DNA of 11,569 nucleotides from Bdellovibrionales bacterium (GTDB lineage Bacteria > Bdellovibrionota > Bacteriovoracia > Bacteriovoracales > Bacteriovoracaceae): positions 1 to 11,569 of the forward strand of contig SXUH01000425.1 of the NCBI GenBank assembly GCA_005791855.1. Direction: 5' to 3'. Both the position numbers and the translations under genes were made by a program. The notes beneath the pieces were generated by a model that worked only from the letters and a program-made list of their open reading frames with translations, did not search any database and was not told the origin of the DNA. Below are positions 1 to 4,943 of this stretch, piece after piece; positions within the stretch are counted from its first letter, which is position 1, and each line of letters opens with the position of its first letter.

Positions 1-462
1 AACGTCATCCTCATCATGACGTCGAATGCGGGTGCTAAGGAGATGGAGGCCGGGTCGATTGGACTTTCCGCGTCCATGCGGGCAGGGGAAAATAATTCCA
101 TCAAGCGCGACCAGGCGATCAAGAACTACTTCACCCCCGAGTTCCGGAACCGGCTCGACGCCATCATCGGCTTCAACAAGCTGGACAACCGGAACATCGA
201 GATGGTGGTTTCGAAGTTCCTCATGGAGCTCGAGAACCAGCTCGTGGAGAAGAAGATCGAGCTCGAGGTCACGGGTGCCGCGAAAGGTTGGCTTTCGAAG
301 AACGGCTACGATGCCAAGCTCGGCGCCCGGCCCATCGCCCGGCTCATCGACGAGAAGATCAAGAAGCCGCTGGCCCACGAGATCCTCTTCGGTAAGCTCG
401 AGGGCGGCGGGAAGGTCGTCGTCGACGTGAAGGACGACGAACTGGATTTCACTTTCTCCTAA
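1..462 (+). CDS. clpA: ATP-dependent Clp protease ATP-binding subunit ClpA, C-terminal part (5' end outside window)
   Basis: The reading frame is open from base 1 (N-V-I-L-I-M-T-S-N-A-G), so the gene starts upstream of the window and only its last 153 residues are seen. They cover the end of the second AAA+ module. MTSNAG (visible residues 6-11) fits sensor 1. SIGL (19-22) is the IGL loop that ClpA and ClpX use to dock on ClpP. FTPEFRNRLDAI is the arginine-finger region, and GYDAKLGARPIARLID is the sensor-2 GAR motif in the small C-terminal domain. The order and spacing match Escherichia coli ClpA closely, which separates it from ClpB (no IGL loop). By family, it is a cytoplasmic hexameric unfoldase that feeds substrates to ClpP. 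A clpS gene often precedes clpA but cannot be checked here. No strong hairpin terminator follows; an AT-rich spacer separates it from the next gene. Confidence 0.95.
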   Translation, partial: NVILIMTSNAGAKEMEAGSIGLSASMRAGENNSIKRDQAIKNYFTPEFRNRLDAIIGFNKLDNRNIEMVVSKFLMELENQLVEKKIELEVTGAAKGWLSKNGYDAKLGARPIARLIDEKIKKPLAHEILFGKLEGGGKVVVDVKDDELDFTFS

Positions 463-564
463 ATTTTTTTCTAGATCCTGCCGATCCTCATGCACGACGA
501 TTGAATCGACACCAATTGAAGTGCGTGAGGCCCCAAAAAATCCTCAAAACACTCCATTTGAAAA

Positions 565-600
565 AAAAAATACAGAGATTGATTAAAATATGTATTTTTT
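565..600. repeat. Perfect 10-bp inverted repeat in AT-rich spacer
   Basis: AAAAAATACA (565-574) and TGTATTTTTT (591-600) are exact reverse complements separated by 16 bases. The repeat lies between clpA and the histone-like gene, about 80 bases before the latter's start codon. The stem is almost all A/T and its T-run is inside the stem, so it is not a classic intrinsic terminator for clpA, though a weak one is possible. It could equally be a protein-binding site upstream of the small gene. In such AT-rich sequence a 10-bp palindrome can also arise by chance. Confidence 0.4.
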
Positions 601-624
601 ATTTGCGTTAATTCAAAAAGCTGA

Positions 625-654
625 TTAAGCTAAAAATAAGAAAGGTCAAATAAT
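625..654 (+). promoter_or_regulatory. Possible sigma-70-like promoter of the histone-like gene
   Basis: TTAAGC (625-630) and AATAAT (649-654) are separated by 18 bases. The -10 matches TATAAT at five of six positions; the -35 is poor. Transcription would begin near 661, giving a leader of about 20 bases that carries the GGGAGGA ribosome-binding site at 670-676. The whole spacer is AT-rich, so other weak promoter-like pairs exist. Confidence 0.3.
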
Positions 655-680
655 GTTAACCTATTTCCTGGGAGGAAATT

Positions 681-812
681 ATGGCTAAGAAAGCAGCGAA
701 GAAAGCAACGAAGAAAACAGCTACTAAGAAAGCAGCAAAGAAAGCTGGTTCTAAGAAAGCTACAAAGAAAGCAGCTAAGAAAGCTACTAAGAAAGCAGCT
801 GCGAAGAAGTAA
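681..812 (+). CDS. Tiny Lys/Ala-rich histone H1-like protein (43 aa)
   Basis: The product has 43 residues: 20 Lys, 15 Ala, 5 Thr, and one each of Met, Gly and Ser. It has no acidic and no aromatic residue. Ten Lys-Lys doublets are spaced every four or five residues (A-A/T-K-K units), and all but the last are written AAG-AAA, so the gene is in effect a degenerate 12-base tandem repeat. A strong ribosome-binding site, GGGAGGA (670-676), sits four bases before the ATG, and a hairpin terminator at 831-857 closes a very short transcription unit. Repetitive Lys/Ala sequence of this kind resembles the tails of histone H1-like bacterial proteins (chlamydial Hc1/Hc2, AlgP). Binding to DNA or another polyanion is inferred from charge. 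Codon use (GCA, GCT, AAA, ACT) differs sharply from the GC-biased neighbours. The clean initiation and termination signals argue that it is a real gene rather than a simple-sequence accident. Confidence 0.85.
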   Translation: MAKKAAKKATKKTATKKAAKKAGSKKATKKAAKKATKKAAAKK

Positions 813-830
813 TCTCTTCGAGCTAAAAAG

Positions 831-857
831 AAGCCCTCGCAAGAGGGCTTTTTTTTT
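831..857. terminator. Intrinsic terminator, probably bidirectional
   Basis: The 8-bp stem AAGCCCTC/GAGGGCTT (831-838 with 843-850) has a GCAA tetraloop (839-842) and is followed by a T-run to 857. It lies 18 bases after the stop of the histone-like gene and 21 bases after the end of the facing MFS gene. An A-rich stretch (825-832) before the stem gives a shorter U-run on the minus strand, so it may serve both converging genes. Confidence 0.9.
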
Positions 858-878
858 GCCCGAAATCCAGTTTCCCCT

Positions 879-2249
879 CTAGTCTTCCTTCTTCTTTTTC
901 CGAATCTTCCCAATGAAAGGCCTCGAGAACGCCCCGAACGGAGGCCGCACGCTGAACACCCGGTTGAAGCTGATGATCCGCGGGATCTGCCCGCGGAACG
1001 GGATGTGGGGGGCGAAGACGATGACGATGGTCCGGCAGAGGGTCGAGGCCGCGAAGAGGGTGATGTAGGCGCTCCAGTGTCCCGGGACGAGCTTCATGAA
1101 CCCGGCGCCGAGGAGCGACCCCGCCACCATGCCGGTGGTGTTGAAGAAGGTGATGTAGGTGATGACGCTCGTCCGCTCGACGTGATCGATCTTCTGGTAG
1201 TAGAGGAGGATGGTGGCCAGCTCAAAACCCGCCCAATAACATCCGGAAAGGATCTCCACCCCCATGAGCCACCAGAACTTCTGGGAAAAGGTCCACAGGA
1301 GCGGCGAGGTCGCGATTCCGATGGACGCGAGGATGAGGATCCGGTCCACGTGGCGCGGCTTCGCGGTCCGCTGGAGCAGCTTGAACATCAGGATCCGGCC
1401 GAAGTACGAGGTCGCGACGATGACCATGTACTCGAGGTAGTTGAACTTCAGGGTCCCGAGCATGAACGGGTTGAAGAACGGGGCGGCGAAGTGCACGGAG
1501 GTGTAGAAGAGGAACATGAAGGTCACGAGCTTCCCCTGGTCTGTCCCCCGGAGCCGTCGGACGAAGTCCCGCAGCCGGATCCGGTTCTCTGACCCCGGAG
1601 ACAGGGGGTAGTCGATGTGGTTCCGTTTCACCTCGTACAGCGAGAGGCACTTTAACACGAGGCCGACGACAAGAATCCCTACGTATACGGAAAGTTCCTT
1701 ACCAAAACCTTTAGCCCAGTGGAGGAGGAGGCCACTTGTCAAAAGTCCGACGAACACCGAAGCCTGGCCGAACTGACTGCGGATGGAGAAGAACCGGATC
1801 CGGAACTTCGGCGGGACGGTGTGGCCGATGAGCTTGTTCCAGGGCGGATTGAGGGACAGGAGGCTCGCCCAGTACAGGCCGAGGCAGCTGATGACGAGGA
1901 CGGCGGAGTTGACCTCGAACCAGCCGATGAGGATCAGCGGCACCATCGTCAAAGTTTGGACGGTCAGGAACAGCAGGATGCGGCCCTTCAGGGTGTAGCG
2001 GGTGAAGAAGGCCCGGATGGAGAAGAGCTGGAAGATCACCCCGAGGAACTGCGGGATGACGGTGCCCAGGCCCGAGATGACCTCGGAGATCCCCAGGGCC
2101 AGCATGAAGGCGCAGAAGTAGCTCTCCACCATCCCGATGTTCAGGTTGGTGTAGGCCGCGTCTCTGAAAGACGCGCGGGTGTGTTGCTTCAGCGTCACGT
2201 CGGGAGTTTTGCTCATCTGGGGGGCCTGTGCTATCTTGTGTGTAGGCAC
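879..2249 (-). CDS. MFS-like multi-pass membrane transporter
   Basis: The 456-aa protein has about 11-12 hydrophobic segments in two halves, joined by a charged, presumably cytoplasmic loop (about residues 207-238, VKRNHIDYPLSP through RLRDFVRRLRGTD). The C-terminus is a basic tail ending GKIRKKKKED. Size, two-half layout and the basic PPKFRIRFFSIRSQ segment after an early helix pair fit the major facilitator superfamily; the substrate cannot be read from the sequence. The start is GTG at 2249, preceded by GAGAGA at about seven bases. The internal ATG at residue 12 has no ribosome-binding site. It diverges from the DUF502 gene with fewer than 50 bases between starts. A possible minus-strand promoter is TTGAGG (2310-2305), 16 bases, then TATTTT (2288-2283), inside the neighbour's 5' end. 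A stretch of non-optimal codons covers about residues 167-200. The gene ends 21 bases from the shared terminator. Confidence 0.8.
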   Translation of the reverse strand: MPTHKIAQAPQMSKTPDVTLKQHTRASFRDAAYTNLNIGMVESYFCAFMLALGISEVISGLGTVIPQFLGVIFQLFSIRAFFTRYTLKGRILLFLTVQTLTMVPLILIGWFEVNSAVLVISCLGLYWASLLSLNPPWNKLIGHTVPPKFRIRFFSIRSQFGQASVFVGLLTSGLLLHWAKGFGKELSVYVGILVVGLVLKCLSLYEVKRNHIDYPLSPGSENRIRLRDFVRRLRGTDQGKLVTFMFLFYTSVHFAAPFFNPFMLGTLKFNYLEYMVIVATSYFGRILMFKLLQRTAKPRHVDRILILASIGIATSPLLWTFSQKFWWLMGVEILSGCYWAGFELATILLYYQKIDHVERTSVITYITFFNTTGMVAGSLLGAGFMKLVPGHWSAYITLFAASTLCRTIVIVFAPHIPFRGQIPRIISFNRVFSVRPPFGAFSRPFIGKIRKKKKED

Positions 2250-2296
2250 TTTATTCTCTCACAGGTTTGGAAACTAGACAGGAAAATATTGCTCCC

Positions 2297-2890
2297 ATGA
2301 AACACCTCAATCAGATCTTCTTCAAGGGCCTCATCGTGGTCCTCCCGATCACCCTGACGTTCTACCTCCTGGTCTGGGCGAGCGTCAGCATCGAGTCCCT
2401 CTTCGGGTCGAGCCTCCTGCTCCTCCTGGGGACGGACCTCTACATCCCGGGCCTCGGGATCCTCCTCACCCTCATCTTCATCTTCCTCGTGGGCCTCCTG
2501 GTGAGTAACTTCATCACCGGCCGGGTGATCCTGTGGGTCTCCGGCGTCCTGGAGAAGGTTCCCCTGATCAAGGTCATCTACAATCCGCTCAAGGACCTCA
2601 TGGCCCTCCTCCCGAACAAGACCGGTGAGAAGAACCCGCAGCGGGTGGTGCTCGTGCCCCTCGAGGGCCTGGGGGTTTCCACCCTGGGGCTCGTGACCCG
2701 GGAGGAGCTGGACGAGCTCCCGGAGTCGAACCTGATCACCGTCTACATCCCCCTGAGCTACATGCTGGGCGGGATCACCGTCCTGGTGGAGAAGCACAAG
2801 GTGAAGAAGGTCGACATCCCGGTGGACCAGGCGATCAAGCTCTCGGTCACGGCCTGGATCAAGGCCCCCGATGGGAAGCGGGGCGAATGA
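2297..2890 (+). CDS. DUF502 family membrane protein
   Basis: The 197-aa protein has two N-terminal transmembrane helices (about residues 8-30 and 50-73) followed by a soluble C-terminal domain. The NQIFFKGLIVVLPITLTFYL start, the GLGILLTLIFIFLVGLL second helix, the VPLIKVIYNPLKDLMALL segment and the later VYIPLSYMLGGITVLVEK strand are the family pattern of DUF502 (COG2928). The biochemical function of this family is unknown. I chose ATG 2297 because family members start just before the first helix; an in-frame TTG at 2267 would add ten residues unlike the family. AGGA at 2280-2283 is about 13 bases away, rather far for a ribosome-binding site. The last codons overlap the next gene by ATGA, so the two are almost certainly co-transcribed and translationally coupled. 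The start is divergent from the MFS gene. Confidence 0.88.
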   Translation: MKHLNQIFFKGLIVVLPITLTFYLLVWASVSIESLFGSSLLLLLGTDLYIPGLGILLTLIFIFLVGLLVSNFITGRVILWVSGVLEKVPLIKVIYNPLKDLMALLPNKTGEKNPQRVVLVPLEGLGVSTLGLVTREELDELPESNLITVYIPLSYMLGGITVLVEKHKVKKVDIPVDQAIKLSVTAWIKAPDGKRGE

Positions 2891-3540
2891 GCTGCCCGCT
2901 CTGCGAGTCCCTCTCGGCGACGAGGTACAGCGAGGACAAGTTCCGGCAGTACCTTTTGTGCGGGAACTGCACTCTGGTGTACGTTCCGCGGGACTCCATT
3001 CTGCCCTTCCGGGAGGAGGCGGACCGCTACGAGGCCCACCAGAATGACGACGGCGAACCGGACTACGTCGCCTACCTCACCCGGATCGTCGACGGCATCA
3101 GGCCCCGGCTCCCGAAGCCGAAGTTCCTCTTCTCGAAGCCCCTCCGGGGTCTGGACTTCGGCTGCGGCAAGACCACGCTCCTGGAGAAGCTCTTCTCCGC
3201 CCATGACGTCGAGGTGGATTCCTACGAACTCTACTTCCACCCGAACGAATCGGTCTGGAATCGGAAGTACGACTTCATCGTCCTCTCGGAGGTCATCGAG
3301 CACCTGAGCGACCCCCGGGGGGTCATGCTCCGGCTCTCGAAGGTCCTGAAGGGCTCCGGGAAGTTCTTCATCAAGACCAAGCCCTACCCGGCGGACCCGG
3401 CGGTCTTCGACCAGTGGTTCTACAAACGGGACATGACCCACGTGCAGTTCTTCAACCACGAGTCCCTCTCGCAGCTGGCGAAGCTCCTGAAGATGGCCGG
3501 GCCCCACAAGCTCGGCGACGACATCTTCGAGTTCTACTGA
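2887..3540 (+). CDS. Class I SAM-dependent methyltransferase with N-terminal zinc knuckle
   Basis: The 217-aa protein begins with a CPLC (Cys3, Cys6) and CGNC (Cys25, Cys28) pair, a likely four-Cys zinc knuckle. A Rossmann methyltransferase domain follows. Motif I is GLDFGCG (88-94), an acidic strand end DSYELYF (111-117) should bind the SAM ribose, YDFIVLSEVIEHL (128-140) is motif II, and LKGSGKFFIKTK (154-165) follows. The FDQWFYKRDMTHVQFF block (174-189) is typical of a group of small unassigned methyltransferases in which the W-x-Y-K-R-D-x-T-H-V segment is conserved. The substrate is unknown. Motif I continues GCGKTT rather than the usual Gly/Pro-rich GCGPG, which is unusual. The start overlaps the DUF502 stop (ATGA), so translation is coupled, and there is no AT-rich codon ramp at its start. 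The end overlaps the opposing deaminase gene by seven bases. Confidence 0.88.
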   Translation: MSCPLCESLSATRYSEDKFRQYLLCGNCTLVYVPRDSILPFREEADRYEAHQNDDGEPDYVAYLTRIVDGIRPRLPKPKFLFSKPLRGLDFGCGKTTLLEKLFSAHDVEVDSYELYFHPNESVWNRKYDFIVLSEVIEHLSDPRGVMLRLSKVLKGSGKFFIKTKPYPADPAVFDQWFYKRDMTHVQFFNHESLSQLAKLLKMAGPHKLGDDIFEFY

Positions 3541-4064
3541 GGGAGCATGCCCCCGAGGTAGCTGCCGAGGTCGGAGATCAGCGCCGGCTTCAGGGTGAGC
3601 TGGCGGTAGGAGATCTTGGAGAGCTCGAAGATCTTCTTGGCGACCTGGCTCTCCACACTCTCGGCGTACTTGTCCGAGAGGTAGATCACCTCCCGGACCT
3701 TCACCGTGGCGATCATCTTGGCGCATTCGTGGCAGGGGAAGAGGGTGACGTAGCAGCGGGAGTCGTGGAGGCTCGCCTTCGCGTGGAGGATGGCGTTGGC
3801 TTCCGAGTGGACCACGTAGGCGTACTTCTGCAGGTCGATGGGCACGGACCGCACGTTCCCCCAGGGGAGCTTGGCCTCGTCGATGCCGGCGATCTGGCCA
3901 TTGTACCCCATGGACAGCTGGTGGTTGTTATCGTCGACGAAGACGCAGCCCACTTTGGTGTTCGGGTCCTTGCTCTTGAACGACGCCATCATCGCCTGGA
4001 GCATGAAGTACTCGTCCCAGTTCAGGTGCGAGGCTACCGGAAGGAAGTTTACGTTTAAGTCCAT
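3534..4064 (-). CDS. dCMP deaminase / cytidine-deoxycytidylate deaminase family
   Basis: This 176-aa protein has the zinc-deaminase signature: His86 and Glu88 in HSEANAIL (the H-[AV]-E motif with the proton-shuttling Glu) and Cys111/Cys114 in PCHECAK. The N-terminal part, with NTKVGCVFVDDNNHQLSMGY then NGQIAG, matches the strand and substrate loop of dCMP deaminases (consensus TKVGAVIVD...GYNG), as does the W-D-E-Y-F start. These enzymes convert dCMP to dUMP in the cytoplasm and so supply thymidylate synthase; family assignment is strong, exact substrate inferred. The start ATG at 4064 has AGG about eight bases upstream. A good minus-strand promoter precedes it (TTGACA, 17 bases, CATACT). The 3' end overlaps the methyltransferase stop in a tail-to-tail arrangement, leaving no room for a terminator between them. 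Confidence 0.93.
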   Translation of the reverse strand: MDLNVNFLPVASHLNWDEYFMLQAMMASFKSKDPNTKVGCVFVDDNNHQLSMGYNGQIAGIDEAKLPWGNVRSVPIDLQKYAYVVHSEANAILHAKASLHDSRCYVTLFPCHECAKMIATVKVREVIYLSDKYAESVESQVAKKIFELSKISYRQLTLKPALISDLGSYLGGMLPQ

Positions 4065-4092
4065 TGACGCGACCTGGGATAAGGATTTTTAT
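4064..4092 (+). promoter_or_regulatory. Possible promoter for the rhodanese-like gene
   Basis: TTGACG (4064-4069) and TTTTAT (4087-4092) are separated by 17 bases. The -35 matches at five of six positions and the -10 at four of six. It would start transcription near 4099, about 68 bases before the ATG at 4167. Its -35 overlaps the deaminase start codon on the other strand. Confidence 0.35.
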
Positions 4093-4112
4093 CAACATTT
4101 TGGTTCGTTCGA

Positions 4113-4141
4113 AGTATGTTGGAAGGGTCAAAAACTGTCAA
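4113..4141 (-). promoter_or_regulatory. Promoter of the dCMP deaminase gene
   Basis: On the minus strand TTGACA (4141-4136) is a perfect -35, followed after exactly 17 bases by CATACT (4118-4113), a four-of-six -10. The predicted start near 4106 gives a leader of about 40 bases before the ATG at 4064. It lies just upstream of, and interleaved with, the region serving the divergent rhodanese-like gene. Confidence 0.5.
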
Positions 4142-4166
4142 CGCCACTGGCACACCGAGGTACGAA

Positions 4167-4487
4167 ATGAAGTATGAGATCCCTAGGGAAGCGTTTAAGC
4201 AAAGGTTAGAAGAGCGACTGAACTTCGTTCTGGTCGACCTCCTTCCCGCGGACAGTACCCCGGTGAAGTACGAGAACGTCGTGAACCTCAAGTACGGCTC
4301 GGACTTCAAGACTGCCTTCTCGACCCAGTTTCCGAACAAGAACCAGAACGTCATCGTCTACAGCCTGAAGCCGGGGGACAATTCGCCGGAAGCCGCGGCG
4401 AACGACCTGGCCGATCTCGGGTACCACTTCGTGTATTTCTACAAGGGAAGTCCGGAGGACGTGGTCCTAGATAAGGGACTGAACTAG
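4167..4487 (+). CDS. Rhodanese-like domain protein without catalytic Cys
   Basis: The 106-aa product is one small alpha/beta domain with the rhodanese pattern: an N-terminal helix (IPREAFKQRLEERL), the strand FVLVDLLPAD (20-29) where rhodaneses have liDvR, the central strand NVIVYS (61-66), helix SPEAAANDLADLGY (73-86), and the final strand VYFYKGS (89-95). In active sulfurtransferases the central strand ends V-Y-C followed by a short loop with Arg; here it ends V-Y-Ser66-L-K-P-G-D-N-S, so persulfide chemistry is unlikely and a binding or regulatory role is more plausible (inference). The start is ATG 4167, with GAGG at 4157-4160 six bases upstream. An in-frame ATG at 4116 has no ribosome-binding site and would lie within the divergent promoter. 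The first codons are AT-richer than the rest. The gene ends one base from the convergent exported-protein gene. Confidence 0.65.
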   Translation: MKYEIPREAFKQRLEERLNFVLVDLLPADSTPVKYENVVNLKYGSDFKTAFSTQFPNKNQNVIVYSLKPGDNSPEAAANDLADLGYHFVYFYKGSPEDVVLDKGLN

Positions 4488-4488
4488 C

Positions 4489-4812
4489 CTACCAGTATCT
4501 CGCGAATCGACAGTTAATGTTCGCCCAGCCGGTGCTGAAGGGAGCGTAGGCATTGGTGTAGACGTAGGCGAAGCGGTTCGCCCCGGCCGGCATGTACTGC
4601 TCGATCAGGCTCGCCGTCAGGACCTGGCCGTAGTAGGTCTGGCCGAAGACCTGGCCGTTGCAGATGATGGGCTCGTAGTACGGGTTGTAGATGGTGGCGG
4701 TTACCTGGTAGGAGTTCACGGCGACGTTCGCCTGGGCCGGGAAAAACTGGGCGAAGGCCTGGGAGCTGAATGCCGCTAAGAAACTAAGGACAAGAAGAGT
4801 CTTGAGCTTCAT
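4489..4812 (-). CDS. Small exported protein with two Cys (107 aa, uncharacterised)
   Basis: A clear Sec signal peptide (MKLKT, hydrophobic LLVLSFLAAFSS, then AFA before Gln22) leaves a mature chain of about 86 residues. That chain is rich in Tyr, Asn, Gln and Ala, with exactly two Cys (51 in PIICNGQVFG and 101 in NINCRF), suitably placed for a periplasmic disulfide. Alternating hydrophobic and polar stretches such as NVAVNSYQVTATIYNP and RFAYVYTNAYAPF suggest a small beta-sandwich. I do not recognise the family. The start is ATG 4812, with AGAGG seven bases upstream; the frame is open for 20 more codons upstream, but that extension would spoil the signal peptide. A TTGACA -35 lies upstream in the region shared with pepD. 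It ends one base from the converging rhodanese-like gene. The location is probably periplasm, outer surface or medium. Confidence 0.75.
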   Translation of the reverse strand: MKLKTLLVLSFLAAFSSQAFAQFFPAQANVAVNSYQVTATIYNPYYEPIICNGQVFGQTYYGQVLTASLIEQYMPAGANRFAYVYTNAYAPFSTGWANINCRFARYW

Positions 4813-4843
4813 CGAAAACCTCTTTGGTAGTAAATTTGAAACC

Positions 4844-4872
4844 TTCTTAAAAAAGTTGAAGCATCTTGTCAA
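4844..4872 (-). promoter_or_regulatory. Possible promoter of the small exported-protein gene
   Basis: On the minus strand there is a perfect TTGACA -35 (4872-4867), 17 bases, then a weak TAAGAA -10 (4849-4844). The leader would be about 25 bases with AGAGG near its end. The -35 faces that of the pepD promoter, about ten bases away. Confidence 0.4.
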
Positions 4873-4881
4873 CTGACTCTA

Positions 4882-4910
4882 CTGACAACTCCCTCCCGGC
4901 GGGGTAAAAC
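4882..4910 (+). promoter_or_regulatory. Probable pepD promoter
   Basis: CTGACA (4882-4887), a five-of-six -35, is followed after 17 bases by TAAAAC (4905-4910), a four-of-six -10. Transcription would start near 4917, giving a leader of about 27 bases that includes the GAGG ribosome-binding site at 4934-4937. Confidence 0.45.
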
Positions 4911-4943
4911 CTCTGAATTCGGGACTTTAACCTTGAGGTAACT

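Noticed and set aside
681..812. Treating the Lys/Ala stretch as a non-coding simple repeat or CRISPR-like array
   Set aside because: Units are only 12 bases with no spacers, the frame is uninterrupted, and it is framed by a ribosome-binding site and terminator, which favours a coding gene.
656..913. Phe/Ala-rich minus-strand frame that looks like a membrane protein
   Set aside because: It is the reverse complement of the Lys/Ala repeat: AAG/AAA and GCN codons read backwards give Phe, Leu and Ala. It also runs through the terminator hairpin.
2758..3726. 322-aa open frame on the minus strand across the methyltransferase
   Set aside because: It spans parts of three supported genes and has the Arg/Val/Glu/Asp-rich composition of an antisense shadow.
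4116..4166. Upstream ATG start for the rhodanese-like gene
   Set aside because: No ribosome-binding site, and the extra 17 residues sit on the divergent deaminase promoter. ATG 4167 has a well-placed GAGG.
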